Source of the DNA: Piscinibacter sp047600445
GTDB taxonomy: Bacteria > Pseudomonadota > Gammaproteobacteria > Burkholderiales > Burkholderiaceae_C
NCBI RefSeq assembly: GCF_047600445.1
Contig: NZ_JASGKT010000002.1
Span: 2,976,001 to 3,040,000 of the forward strand
Direction of reading: 5' to 3'
DNA: 64,000 bases
Positions 25,826 to 34,809 of this stretch are shown here, piece by piece (the first letter of the stretch is position 1; every line of letters begins with the position of its first letter). The notes under the pieces were generated by a model. That model searched no databases and was not told the DNA's origin. It saw only the letters and a list, made by a program, of their open reading frames with translations. Both the position numbers and the translations under genes were made by a program.

Positions 25826-26637
25826 TTCGGCGACGCGGCCCGCTCGTCCCGTCCCCAGAGCCCCAGCGCGCGCAACTCGCCAGCCAGCAGTTCGCCCAGT
25901 TCGTGCTGGCGTTCCGGCCCGAAGCGCGCGGTCAGCGTGCCGATCGACAGGGCGCCCATCGCGTGTTCGCCGAGGCGGAACGCCATGCCGATGCCCGCCA
26001 CGCCAGGCTCGATCGAGTCGAAGGTGAGCGCGCAGCCGTGCGTGCGCACCGCCCGCGCCATCGCCAGCAGGCGCTCGAGCGGGATGCCGCGCGCGGTGTA
26101 GTCGGCGGCATGGCGGTGCCAGATGCGGCTGATCTCGGCATCGTCGATCAGCCCGAGCAGGGCGACGCCGCCGGTGCCGGTGCCGAGCACGCGGCGCTGG
26201 CCAATCTCGGTGGTCAAGATCTTCACCAGCGAGCCGCCGACCTCGCGGTGGTCGCACTGCACCATGTCGCCATGGCGCACCATCAGGAACACGGTGTCGC
26301 CGGCGATGCGCGCGATGCGCTTCATGCCCGGTGCGAAGCGCGTCACCAGCGGCGCCGGCGCCGGCATCAGCGAGCCCAGCATCACCGCCTGCGGGCCGAG
26401 GCGGTAGAGCTGGTCCTCGTCGCGGTCGACGAAGCCCTCTTCCACCAGGCAGGTCAGCAGCCGGTACGCGGTGCCGCGGTCCAGGCCCGATTCACGCACG
26501 AGCTGGGCCAGCTTCACGCCGCTGTCCGCGCGCTTGGCCACGCCGCGCAGCAAGGCCAGCGCGCGGCGCACGCTCTGCGCGCCGCGCACGCCTTCATCGT
26601 GGCCCGGCGCCATCGGCCAGTCGGCCAGTGTGTTCAC
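25792..26637 (-). CDS. IclR family transcriptional regulator
   Basis: 281 residues. The N-terminal winged helix is clear (SVRRALALLRGVAK, LAQLVRESGLDRGTAYRLLTCLVEEGFV), followed by the IclR effector domain (GDTVFLMVRHGDMVQ, TGTGGVALLGL, and near the end GIGMAFRLGEHAMGALSIGT). It is the last gene of the long minus-strand run beginning at 42493, 12 bases after the enoyl-CoA hydratase gene, and probably controls that run or the neighbouring Rieske/cupin/hydrolase genes. Its end overlaps the hydrolase pseudogene tail to tail. Confidence 0.9.
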   Translation of the reverse strand: MNTLADWPMAPGHDEGVRGAQSVRRALALLRGVAKRADSGVKLAQLVRESGLDRGTAYRLLTCLVEEGFVDRDEDQLYRLGPQAVMLGSLMPAPAPLVTRFAPGMKRIARIAGDTVFLMVRHGDMVQCDHREVGGSLVKILTTEIGQRRVLGTGTGGVALLGLIDDAEISRIWHRHAADYTARGIPLERLLAMARAVRTHGCALTFDSIEPGVAGIGMAFRLGEHAMGALSIGTLTARFGPERQHELGELLAGELRALGLWGRDERAASPNQNPAPPRSGR

Positions 26638-26649
26638 CCCACGCCCCGC

Positions 26650-27435
26650 TCAGCGGCCGCTGAACACCGGCTTGCGCTTGGCGGCGAAGGCCTCCACGGC
26701 CTCGGCGTGGTCCTGCGTCAGGTTGGTCAGGCATTCGTAGGCCGTGCCGGCATCCATGTGGCCGTGCGCGAGCTGGCGCAGCGGGATCGTGTAGCCGGCC
26801 TTGGTCCAGCGGATCGCCTTGGTGGCGCCGCCGCGCAGCTTGGCGACGATCGCGTCGACCTTGGCGTCCAGTTCGGCGGCCGGCACCACGTGGCCGATCG
26901 CGCCCAGCGCCTTGGCTTCCGCCGCGCCGAGCAGGTCGCCGGTCAGCAGCAGCTCGCGCGCCTTGCCGTAGCCGATGATCGCCGGCCACAGGAAGCCGCC
27001 GCCATCGGCCGCGTTCAGGCCGACGCGCACGTGCGGGTCGCCGATGCGCGCCTTCTCGTCCATCACCGTGATGTCGCACAGCAGCGCCAGCGTCGCGCCC
27101 AGGCCGACCGCGTCGCCGTTGATGCGGCCGATGATCGGGATCTCGCAGTCGAGCATCGAGTAGACGATGCGCTTGGCCTCCCAGGTGACGACCTCGAAAC
27201 CCTCGGGCTCGCGAATCGCCTCGCGCATCCACTCGATGTCGCCGCCGGCGCAGAAGGCCCGGCCGGCGCCGGTCAGCACGATGGCACTGAGGTCGCGGCG
27301 TTCGCCGAGGTCGACGAACACGCGCGACAGCGCTTTGTGCATCTCGCCGCCGACGGCGTTGAAGCTGTCGGGGCGGTTCAGCGTCACGCGGGCGACGCGG
27401 TCCTGCACGTCGATCTGGATGGCGGAGTTGCTCAT
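26650..27435 (-). CDS. Enoyl-CoA hydratase/isomerase (crotonase family)
   Basis: 261 residues. The oxyanion-hole segments of the crotonase fold are present (GAGRAFCAGGDIEWM and INGDAVGLGATLALLCD). Of the two hydratase glutamates, the region around DPHVRVGLNAADGG lacks the usual EVxxG Glu, so hydratase activity is less sure than isomerase or another crotonase reaction. It lies 41 bases after the SDR gene and 12 before IclR, in the same operon. Confidence 0.87.
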   Translation of the reverse strand: MSNSAIQIDVQDRVARVTLNRPDSFNAVGGEMHKALSRVFVDLGERRDLSAIVLTGAGRAFCAGGDIEWMREAIREPEGFEVVTWEAKRIVYSMLDCEIPIIGRINGDAVGLGATLALLCDITVMDEKARIGDPHVRVGLNAADGGGFLWPAIIGYGKARELLLTGDLLGAAEAKALGAIGHVVPAAELDAKVDAIVAKLRGGATKAIRWTKAGYTIPLRQLAHGHMDAGTAYECLTNLTQDHAEAVEAFAAKRKPVFSGR

Positions 27436-27476
27436 GGCGGTGTGCTCTCGGAGAAGTGAGGGGAACGAAAGAGGTC

Positions 27477-28265
27477 TCAGTCCAGCGGCCCGTCGTAGGC
27501 GTCGCTCGCGGCGCCCCAGGCGGTGTAGCCGCCATCGACCGGCAGCGTGACGCCGGTGATGAACTCGGAACGATCGGAGGCGAGGAACAGCATCGCGTCG
27601 GCGATGTGCTGCGCCGTGCCCAGGCGGCCGGCCGGCGTGCGGCGTCGGATGCGCGCGGCGTCGAGCTTGCCTTCGTCGATCAGGCGCTGCGCGAACGGCG
27701 TCAGCATGTAGCCCGGCGCGATGGCGTTGACACGCACGCCCTGCGCGGCCCATTCGCAGCCCAGCGTGCGCGTCATCATGCCGATGCCGGCCTTGGCGGC
27801 GCTGTAGGCGTTGCGCCGCGCCAGCCCCATCACGCCGGCGACCGAGCTGAGGTTGATGATCGAGCCGCGGCGCTGGCGCAGCATCACTGGCGCCGCCGCC
27901 TTGCACATCATGTAGGTGCCGGTCAGGTGCACGTCGACGAGGCGGCGGAAGTCGGCCACGTCCTGCTCGAGCGTCGGCAGGAAGCTGTCGGGAATGCCGG
28001 CGCTGTTGATCAGCACGTCGATGCGGCCGTGCCGCGCCAGCGTCAGTTCGACGAGGCGCCGCACCGCCGCCTCGTCGGCCACGTCGCCGTCCAGGCCGAG
28101 GTGCGCGTCGCCGAGCGTGCGAGCGGCGTCGCGCGCGGCGTCGGCACGCAGGTCGGCGACGACGACCAGCGCACCCTCGCCCGCCAGCGCGCGCGCCGCG
28201 GCCAGGCCGAGCCCGCTCGCGCCGCCGGTGATCAGGGCCACGCGGCCCACCAATTCGGGGTACAC
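27477..28265 (-). CDS. Short-chain dehydrogenase/reductase
   Basis: 262 residues; TGGASGLGLAAARAL cofactor motif, Asp in VVADLRAD suggesting NAD preference, NSAG, and the catalytic SSVAG...YSAAK set. The C-terminus FITGVTLPVDGGYTAWG is typical of classical SDRs. Start is GTG at 28265; GGAG lies about 11 bases upstream inside the end of the Bug receptor gene, whose stop is five bases before. Substrate unknown; likely a hydroxyacyl-CoA or alcohol in the same pathway. Confidence 0.87.
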   Translation of the reverse strand: MYPELVGRVALITGGASGLGLAAARALAGEGALVVVADLRADAARDAARTLGDAHLGLDGDVADEAAVRRLVELTLARHGRIDVLINSAGIPDSFLPTLEQDVADFRRLVDVHLTGTYMMCKAAAPVMLRQRRGSIINLSSVAGVMGLARRNAYSAAKAGIGMMTRTLGCEWAAQGVRVNAIAPGYMLTPFAQRLIDEGKLDAARIRRRTPAGRLGTAQHIADAMLFLASDRSEFITGVTLPVDGGYTAWGAASDAYDGPLD

Positions 28266-28270
28266 GGCGC

Positions 28271-29251
28271 TCAGTTCTCCAACTGGATGCCGGCGCTGCG
28301 GATCACCGCGCCCCAGTGCGCCGCCTGCGCACGCACGTGCTGGGTGAACTGCTCGGGGCTGGTCGGCGAAGGCTCGACGCCCATCTCGGCCAGCTTCTTC
28401 TTCACCTCCTCGGAGGCGAGCGCCTTGTTCAGCTCGGCGTTCAGCCGCCTGACGATATCGGCCGGCGTGCCCGCCGGCGCGGCCAGGCCCTGCCAAGCAT
28501 AGGACTCGAAGTCGGCCACGCCGGCCTCGGCGAATGAGGGCACCTCGGACAGCACCGCGCTGCGCTTGGCCATCGCCAGCGCCAGCGCCCGCAGCTTGCC
28601 GCTGCGGATGTGCGGCAGGCTGGCGGCGGTGTTGACGAGGTACATGTCGACCTGGCCGCCCATCAGGTCCTGCAGGGCCGGCGCGTCGCCGCGATAGGGC
28701 ACGTGCAGCAGCTTGATGCCGGCGGTGCGTTGCAACAGCTCCATGCCAAGGTGGTTGGGACCGCCGGCGCCAGGCGTGGCGTACTTCAGCTCGCCCGGCT
28801 TCGCGCGCGCCAGCGCCAGCAGTTCCTGCAGGTTGCGCGCCGGCACGGCCGGGTTGACCACCAGCACGAAGGGGAACACCGTCGTGCCGCCGATGTAGAC
28901 GAAGTCCTTCTCCGGCTTGTACGGCACCTTGGCGTACAGGCTGGGGGCCAGCGCCACCGTCGAGACGTCGACCGTGCCGATCGTGTAGCCATCGGCCGGC
29001 GCGCGCGCCAGCACGTCGCCCGCGATCATCGTGCCGGCGCCGGGCTTGTTCTCGATCACGATGGTCTGGCCCAGCGCCGTGCCCATCGCACCGGCCAGCG
29101 TGCGCGCCACCACGTCGGTGCCGCCGCCGGCGGGAAAGGGCACGATCCATCGGATCGGCTCCTTCGGGTAGCCCTGCGCGAACACGGCGCCGGGCACGCC
29201 GGCGAGCGCGGCCAGCGAGGTCAGGCGGACGAGATGCTGTCTGCGGTTCAT
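28271..29251 (-). CDS. Bug/TctC family periplasmic solute receptor
   Basis: 326 residues with a signal peptide (MNRRQHLVRL to VFAQ) and the Bug signatures YPKEPIRWIVPFPAGGGTDVVAR, IENKPGAGTMIAG and a C-terminal HWGAVIRSAGIQLE. Bug proteins bind carboxylates for tripartite tricarboxylate transporters; the TctAB membrane partners are not in this window, which is usual for orphan Bug genes of Burkholderiales. ATG at 29251 is preferred to 29257 for its spacing to GAAAG. It sits inside the acyl-CoA operon, suggesting its ligand is the pathway's substrate. Confidence 0.9.
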   Translation of the reverse strand: MNRRQHLVRLTSLAALAGVPGAVFAQGYPKEPIRWIVPFPAGGGTDVVARTLAGAMGTALGQTIVIENKPGAGTMIAGDVLARAPADGYTIGTVDVSTVALAPSLYAKVPYKPEKDFVYIGGTTVFPFVLVVNPAVPARNLQELLALARAKPGELKYATPGAGGPNHLGMELLQRTAGIKLLHVPYRGDAPALQDLMGGQVDMYLVNTAASLPHIRSGKLRALALAMAKRSAVLSEVPSFAEAGVADFESYAWQGLAAPAGTPADIVRRLNAELNKALASEEVKKKLAEMGVEPSPTSPEQFTQHVRAQAAHWGAVIRSAGIQLEN

Positions 29252-29274
29252 GGTCATGCTTTCGATGGAAGGGG

Positions 29275-30312
29275 TCAGGCGGCCAGCAGCGTCGCGCGCA
29301 CGGCGATGCGCGCGAGCTGCGCCTCGGCGGCGCCGTGCAGTTGCGCCGCCACGTGCAGCCGCCGGTACAGGTGGGTGAGCCGGTATTCCTCGGTGACGGC
29401 GATGCCGCCGCTGAGCTGGATCAGCGCGCCGACGCCGCGCAGCACGCGCCGGCCGACGAAGCTCTTGGCCACCGGCAGCGTGGGCCAAGGGCCCGCCGGC
29501 TCGGCGTCGATCTCGGCGGCCAGCCGGCCGGCCAGCGCGAGCTGCTGCTGCAGATCGCAGAACACCTCGGCCATGCGGTGCTGGATGGCCTGCTGCGACG
29601 CGAGCGGCTTGCCGAACTGCACGCGCTGCTTGAGGTAGTCGAGCGTCATCGTGAACGCCGCCTCGAACACGCCGCCGGCGTCGGCCACGCAGGCGGCGGC
29701 GGCGAGATCGCGGGCCCGCGCCGCTTCGCCGGCAACACGCGCGCTCACGCCGTCGAAGGCGAGCCGCGCGGTGGCGCGGCCGTCGACCAGGCGTGCCGGC
29801 GTGCGCTCGATGCCGGCGGCCGCGAGGTCGACGAGCAGCAACGCGTCGGCGCCGCCGCACAGCGGCACCAGCAGGTGCGTGGCGTGCTCCAGGCCGTCGG
29901 CCAGCGGCACGCTGCCGCTGAGCTGCCGGCCGTTCCAGGCCAGCGCGCCGCCGCGCTGCGGCGGCTCGGCCAGCGCCAGCCGCATGCGGCCGTCGGCCAG
30001 CGCCTCGGCGGTGTCGGGCAATGTCTCGGCGACGCCGGGGGCGAGCAGCAGGTGCAGGCCCAGCGGCTCGGGCCGCGCATCGGCCCCGGCGCGACGCAGC
30101 AGCTCGAAGGCCTGCACCGTGCTCGCGCCGAAGCCGCCCTGCGCCTCGGGCAGGGTCAGCGCGGTCCAGCCCATCTCGGCGAAGCGCGCCCACGCGCCGG
30201 CGGGCTCGTGGTGCCCGTCGCGGAACGCCGCCACGCGCTCGGCCAGCGGCGCGTGGCCGGCGAACCAGCGTTCGGCGCTGGACAGCAGCAGCGAGAGATC
30301 GTCGTTGTCCAT
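29275..30312 (-). CDS. Acyl-CoA dehydrogenase (FadE28-like partner subunit)
   Basis: 345 residues, shorter than catalytic acyl-CoA dehydrogenases. The C-terminal domain is recognisable (LDYLKQRVQFGKPLASQQAIQHRMAEV), while the middle domain is degenerate. It pairs with the longer dehydrogenase 11 bases upstream in the same way as the pair at 11593/12809. A heteromeric enzyme is the likely form. Confidence 0.87.
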   Translation of the reverse strand: MDNDDLSLLLSSAERWFAGHAPLAERVAAFRDGHHEPAGAWARFAEMGWTALTLPEAQGGFGASTVQAFELLRRAGADARPEPLGLHLLLAPGVAETLPDTAEALADGRMRLALAEPPQRGGALAWNGRQLSGSVPLADGLEHATHLLVPLCGGADALLLVDLAAAGIERTPARLVDGRATARLAFDGVSARVAGEAARARDLAAAACVADAGGVFEAAFTMTLDYLKQRVQFGKPLASQQAIQHRMAEVFCDLQQQLALAGRLAAEIDAEPAGPWPTLPVAKSFVGRRVLRGVGALIQLSGGIAVTEEYRLTHLYRRLHVAAQLHGAAEAQLARIAVRATLLAA

Positions 30313-30323
30313 GCGTGCCGCCC

Positions 30324-31505
30324 TCACATGTCGAGGATCGCCTTGGCGATGATCGACTTCTGGATCTCGTTGGCGCCGGCGTAGATGGTCACCACGCGGC
30401 GGAAGAAGTGGCGTTCGGCCCAGCCGCGCCCGGCGGGCGCGAGCAGGCCGCCACCGTAGTCGGCGCCGAGCACGATGCCGGCCTCGCCGAGCAGCGCCAT
30501 CGCCGTCTCGCTGACGCGCTGCTGCAGCTCGGAGCCGCGGATCTTCAGCGTCGAGGCGGCCGGCCCCGGCTCGCAGCCCTTCATCTGCTCGGCGATCACG
30601 CCCAGCGCGGCCGACTCCAGCGCAACGAAGTCGGCGGTCAGCACCGCCAGCTTGCGCCGCACCCAACCCTGCTCGATGAGCGCGCGGCCGTCGGCGTCGA
30701 CCAGGCGCTGCGCGAGGCGCTCGAGTTCGACGATGTCGCGCTTGGTGCGCGGGGCTTGCGCGTTGTTGACGCGCTCGCGCGCGAGCAGCTCCTTGGCATA
30801 GGTCCAGCCGCGGTTCAGCTCGCCGATCAGGTTCTCGCGCGGCACGCGCACGCCGTCGAAGAACACCGCGTTGACGCTGTGGCCCTCGTCCATCGTCAGG
30901 ATGGGCTGCAGCGTGATGCCGGGGTCGCGCATGTCGAGGATGAACACCGACAGGCCGGCCTGCGGCTTGGCTTCGGCACCGGTGCGCGCGAGGCAGAACA
31001 TCAGGTCGGCGTGGTGGCCGCCGGACAGCCAGGTCTTCTGGCCGTCGATCACCCAGTGCTCGCCGTCGAGCACGGCGCGCGTCTTCAGCGAGGCGAGGTC
31101 GGAGCCGGCGTTCGGCTCGGAGAAGCCCTGGCACCAGAACTCCTCGCCGGCCAGGATCTTCGGCAGGTAGCGCGCCTTCTGCGCCGCGCTGCCCTCGGCG
31201 ATGATCATCGGCCCGGCCAGGAACAGGCCGTGCACGTCGCCCAGCGGCGCGTCGGCGAAGGCGCTCTCCTCCTCGAAGATGTAGCGCTGCAGCTCGTTCC
31301 AGCCGGTGCCGCCGACGGCCTGCGGCCAGTGCGGCGCGCCCCAGCCGCGCCGGTTCAGCGTCGCCTGCCAGCGCGCCATGTCCTCGCGCGCCATGTGCAG
31401 GCCGCCGCGCGTCTGGTGCACCAGGCGGTCGTCGAGATGTTCCTTCAGGAACGCACGCACTTCCGCCCTGAAGGCGCGCAGTTCGGGCGTGTCGAAGATG
31501 CCCAT
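30324..31505 (-). CDS. Acyl-CoA dehydrogenase (FadE29/FadE34-like)
   Basis: 393 residues, complete. WCQGFSEPNAGSDLASLKTRAV is almost identical to the equivalent segment of the protein at 11593, followed by KTWLSGGHHADLMFCLARTG and the C-terminal TIYAGANEIQKSIIAKAIL. It probably provides the catalytic half of a complex with the product of the next gene. One of the translationally close genes of the minus-strand run. Confidence 0.9.
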   Translation of the reverse strand: MGIFDTPELRAFRAEVRAFLKEHLDDRLVHQTRGGLHMAREDMARWQATLNRRGWGAPHWPQAVGGTGWNELQRYIFEEESAFADAPLGDVHGLFLAGPMIIAEGSAAQKARYLPKILAGEEFWCQGFSEPNAGSDLASLKTRAVLDGEHWVIDGQKTWLSGGHHADLMFCLARTGAEAKPQAGLSVFILDMRDPGITLQPILTMDEGHSVNAVFFDGVRVPRENLIGELNRGWTYAKELLARERVNNAQAPRTKRDIVELERLAQRLVDADGRALIEQGWVRRKLAVLTADFVALESAALGVIAEQMKGCEPGPAASTLKIRGSELQQRVSETAMALLGEAGIVLGADYGGGLLAPAGRGWAERHFFRRVVTIYAGANEIQKSIIAKAILDM

Positions 31506-31507
31506 GC

Positions 31508-32509
31508 TCAATCCCCTTCCGGCAGCAGCACCAGCGAGCCGGTGGTGGCGCGCGATTGCAGCGCGCGATGCGCCTCGGCGGCCTCGCGCAGCGCGAAGCG
31601 CCCGCCGATGCGCACCTGGAGTTCGCCGCGCGCGATCAGGCCGTACAGCTCGTCGGCCGCCGCTTGCAGCGCCGGATGCGTGCGCACGTAGGCGAACACG
31701 CCCGGCACCGAGACACTCAGCGAACGCGCCGGCCCGAGGTCGGCGAGGTTCACGCTCGGCAGCCCCTCGGCCACCTGGCCGAGGTTGACGATCTGGCCGA
31801 AGGGCTTGAGCACGGTCAGCGACTCGTGGAAGACCTGCCCGCCCAGACCCTCGAACACCACGTCGACGCCGGCGCCGCCGGTGATTCGCCGCACACCCTC
31901 GGCGAACGGCTCGCGCTCGCCGACGATCACCTCGTCGCAGCCCTGGGCGCGCGCCAGCGCCGCCTTGGCCTCGGCGCCGACCACGCCGATCACGCGCAGG
32001 CCGAAGCGCTTCGCCCATTGCGTCAGCAGCGAGCCGAGCCCGCCGGCGGCGGCGTGCACCAGCACCGTCTGGCCCGCCTGCGGCCGGGCCACCTTGTGCA
32101 GCAGCATGTGCGCGGTCAGGCCTTGCAGCGTCGCCGCGGCGGCCTGCTCGTGGCTCACGTCCTGCGGCACCTTGACGACGAAGCGCTCGCCGAGCGTGCG
32201 CAGGCTGGTGTAGCTGCCCACCGGCGGGCAGGCGTAGGCGACGCGGTCGCCCACGCGCAGGCGCGCAACGCCCTCGCCCAACGCCTCCACCTCGCCGGCC
32301 GCCTCCACGCCCAGCACGCCAGGCAGCGCCAGCAGCGGGAACACGCCGCGGCGGTGGTAGGTGTCGAGGTAGTTCACGCCCACCGCGTGCTGGCGGATGC
32401 GGACCTCGCCAGGCCCGGGCGGCGGCACGTCGACGGCCTCGTGCTGCATCGCCTCCGGCTCGCCGTAGGCGTGGATGCGCACCGCGTGCGCCCGCCGCGT
32501 CGCGCTCAT
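31508..32509 (-). CDS. Zinc-independent MDR family quinone oxidoreductase
   Basis: 333 residues. Quinone-reductase type MDR: NYLDTYHRRGVFP, the VHAAAGGLGSLLTQWAKRFG dinucleotide-binding motif, and no structural or catalytic zinc Cys set. Members reduce quinones or alpha,beta-unsaturated carbonyls with NADPH; an enoyl-CoA reductase role is also possible here. Its ATG overlaps the stop of the acyl-CoA ligase gene, and it stops two bases before the next dehydrogenase. Confidence 0.87.
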   Translation of the reverse strand: MSATRRAHAVRIHAYGEPEAMQHEAVDVPPPGPGEVRIRQHAVGVNYLDTYHRRGVFPLLALPGVLGVEAAGEVEALGEGVARLRVGDRVAYACPPVGSYTSLRTLGERFVVKVPQDVSHEQAAAATLQGLTAHMLLHKVARPQAGQTVLVHAAAGGLGSLLTQWAKRFGLRVIGVVGAEAKAALARAQGCDEVIVGEREPFAEGVRRITGGAGVDVVFEGLGGQVFHESLTVLKPFGQIVNLGQVAEGLPSVNLADLGPARSLSVSVPGVFAYVRTHPALQAAADELYGLIARGELQVRIGGRFALREAAEAHRALQSRATTGSLVLLPEGD

Positions 32510-34092
32510 GAGGACAGGAGCTGCTCGCGCAGCTCGCGCTTGAGGATCTTGCCCATCGGGTTCTTCGGCAGCGCGGGCAGCACGTGCCAGCGCCGCGGCG
32601 TTTCGTAGTCGGCCAGGTGCCTGGCGCAATGCGCGCGCAGCGCTTCGGGGTCGAGCGTCGCGCCCGGCGCGGCGACCACGCAGGCGGCGATGTCCTCGCC
32701 CAGCCCGGCGTGCGGCACCGCGACCACCGCCGCCTCGGCGATGCCGGGATAGCGGTAGATCACGTCTTCCACCGCCGCCGAGGCGATCTTCAGCCCGCCG
32801 CGGTTGATGATGTCCTTCTTGCGGTCGACGAAGTGCAGGTGGCCCTCGGCATCGACGCATCCGATGTCGCCGGTGCGCACCCAGCCGTCGACGAAGGTCT
32901 GCGCCGTGGCCTCCGGGTTGCGCCAGTAGCCCAGCGCCGCCGACGGGCCGGCGAAGACGATCTCGCCGGCCTCGCCCGGCGGCAGCGGGCGCAGGTCGTC
33001 GTCGACCACGCGCACCGCGCAGCCCGGCTGCGGCGCGCCGATGCAGCCGGCCTTGCGCGGCAGGAACCACGGCGGCAGGCAGGTTCCGGCCGGACCGGTT
33101 TCGGTCATGCCCCAGATGTGCACCTGGTCGACCCAGGGCCAGCGGGCGCGGAACTTGGCGATCACCTCGGCCGGCATCACGGCGCCGCCGTAGCCGAGGC
33201 GGCGCACGCGCGACAGGTCGTAGCGGCCCTTCGGGTACTCGTCGATCATGAAGTGCAAAGGCGCGGTCACGCCGTGGTAGACCGTCGTGCCCTCGCTCTC
33301 GATCAGGCGCAGCCGGCCGGCGTTGTCCAGCGTGGCGGGCTCGAGCACCACGCCGGCGCCGCTCACCCAGGCGGCCATGCAGGCCATGTTGAGCACCGAG
33401 CTGGTGTACAGCGGCCAGGCGCCCTGGTAGGTGTCGCGCTCGGTCAGCCCGACGGCGCCGGAGATCGCAAAGCCGCAGTAGAGCTGGCTGCGCTGACAGT
33501 GCGCCACGGCCTTGGAGCGCGCGGTGGTGCCGGAGGTGAACAGCAGCACGCTGGGCGCCTCCGGGTCGGCGCCCTCGGGCAGCGCAAGTTCATGGAACTC
33601 GCGCTCCGGCTCGGGCCAGATGTCGGGCGCGCCGGCAGGGCCGTCGACCAGCAGCCGCTGCGCCGCCGGGAACAGCGCGGCCACGCGCGCAGCCGCCTCG
33701 GCCGTCGTCACGACGAAGCTTGGCTCCACCAGCGCCAGCGCGTGGCGCAGTTCGTCGTCGGAGGCGCGCACGTTCAGCGGCGAGACGATCGCGCCGAGCC
33801 GCCAGCAGCCCAGCGCCGTCAGCACGCCTTCGCGCACCGCGTCGTTGCTGAGGAACAGCGCCACACGCTCGCCGGCGCGCAGGCCGCGCGAGGCCAGGCC
33901 GCGGGCGAGCGTGTCCATGCGGATCACGAGCTGCGCGAAGCTCAGCCGGTCGCGATGCCCGCGCCAGCTCTGCGCCGACAGCGCCAGCTTGAACGGATGC
34001 GCCTGCGCGCGCCGGCGCAGCAGCGCGGCGATCGTCAGGCCGTGCAGCTCGTTGAAGCGGTTCAGCTCGTCGATCACGACCGTGCCGCTCAC
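32506..34092 (-). CDS. AMP-binding acyl-CoA ligase (ANL superfamily)
   Basis: 528 residues. The ATP-binding loop reads LLFTSGTTARSKAV (the usual GxPK is ARSK), with WGMTETGP, GDIGCVDAEGHLHFVDRKKDIINRGG at the hinge and the catalytic Lys in NPMGKILKREL. It would activate a carboxylic acid as its AMP ester and then CoA thioester, the entry step for the dehydrogenases downstream. The GTG start at 34092 overlaps the SDR stop; the reading from there gives a normal N-terminus. Confidence 0.88.
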   Translation of the reverse strand: MSGTVVIDELNRFNELHGLTIAALLRRRAQAHPFKLALSAQSWRGHRDRLSFAQLVIRMDTLARGLASRGLRAGERVALFLSNDAVREGVLTALGCWRLGAIVSPLNVRASDDELRHALALVEPSFVVTTAEAAARVAALFPAAQRLLVDGPAGAPDIWPEPEREFHELALPEGADPEAPSVLLFTSGTTARSKAVAHCQRSQLYCGFAISGAVGLTERDTYQGAWPLYTSSVLNMACMAAWVSGAGVVLEPATLDNAGRLRLIESEGTTVYHGVTAPLHFMIDEYPKGRYDLSRVRRLGYGGAVMPAEVIAKFRARWPWVDQVHIWGMTETGPAGTCLPPWFLPRKAGCIGAPQPGCAVRVVDDDLRPLPPGEAGEIVFAGPSAALGYWRNPEATAQTFVDGWVRTGDIGCVDAEGHLHFVDRKKDIINRGGLKIASAAVEDVIYRYPGIAEAAVVAVPHAGLGEDIAACVVAAPGATLDPEALRAHCARHLADYETPRRWHVLPALPKNPMGKILKRELREQLLSS

Positions 34093-34802
34093 GCGATGCT
34101 GTAGCCGCCGTCCACCGGCAGCGTGACGCCGGTGATGTAGCCGGCGTCGTCGGAGGCCAGGAAGGCCGCCGCCTTGGCGATGTCCGACGGCTGCCCCCAG
34201 TGGCCGGCCGGCAGCCGCTTGAGGATGGGGCCGGCGCGCTCGGGGTCGCTGAAGGCGTTGACCGACATGCGCGTGTCGATCCAGCCCGGCGCGACCGCGT
34301 TGACGCGCACGCCCTCGGGCGCGTAGGCCACGGCCAGCGCGCGGGTCAGCGCCTCCACCGCGCCCTTGCTCGCCGAATAGCCGGGGTTGCGGCCCGAGCC
34401 GAAGCGGCTCCACATCGACGCGAAGTTGAGGATGCTGCCGTGGCCTTCGGCCAGCGCGGCGCGGAAGCTCACGCAGGCGAGCTGCGTGCCGTGCAGGTTG
34501 ACGTCGACCACCTGGCGGAAGCCTGCGACGTCGTGCTCGCGGCCTTCGTGCAGGATGATGCCCGCGGCGTTGGCGAGCAGCTTCAGCCGGGGCGTGCGCG
34601 TCGCCACGCCGGCGAGCGCCGCCGCGTCGGTGATGTCCATGCGCTCGAACTCGATGCCCGAGCCCTCCAGCGCGGGCTCGGTGTCCAGGCCGAGCGCGAT
34701 CACGCGCCAGCCGCGCGCGCGCAGCTCGAGGCCGATGGCCAGGCCCAGGCCGGTGCCGCCGCCGGTGATGACGGCCAGGGAAGCGTTGTCGGTGCGGTTC
34801 AT
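34089..34802 (-). CDS. Short-chain dehydrogenase/reductase
   Basis: 237 residues: TGGGTGLGLAIGLELRARG cofactor motif, LANAAG, catalytic Ser/Tyr/Lys in FASMWSRFGSGRNPGYSASK, and ITGVTLPVDGGYSIA at the end. It lies seven bases after the GldA-like gene and is coupled to the ligase gene. It may oxidise an alcohol made by the transketolase/GldA-like pair, but no substrate can be assigned. Confidence 0.87.
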   Translation of the reverse strand: MNRTDNASLAVITGGGTGLGLAIGLELRARGWRVIALGLDTEPALEGSGIEFERMDITDAAALAGVATRTPRLKLLANAAGIILHEGREHDVAGFRQVVDVNLHGTQLACVSFRAALAEGHGSILNFASMWSRFGSGRNPGYSASKGAVEALTRALAVAYAPEGVRVNAVAPGWIDTRMSVNAFSDPERAGPILKRLPAGHWGQPSDIAKAAAFLASDDAGYITGVTLPVDGGYSIA

Positions 34803-34809
34803 GCGCGGG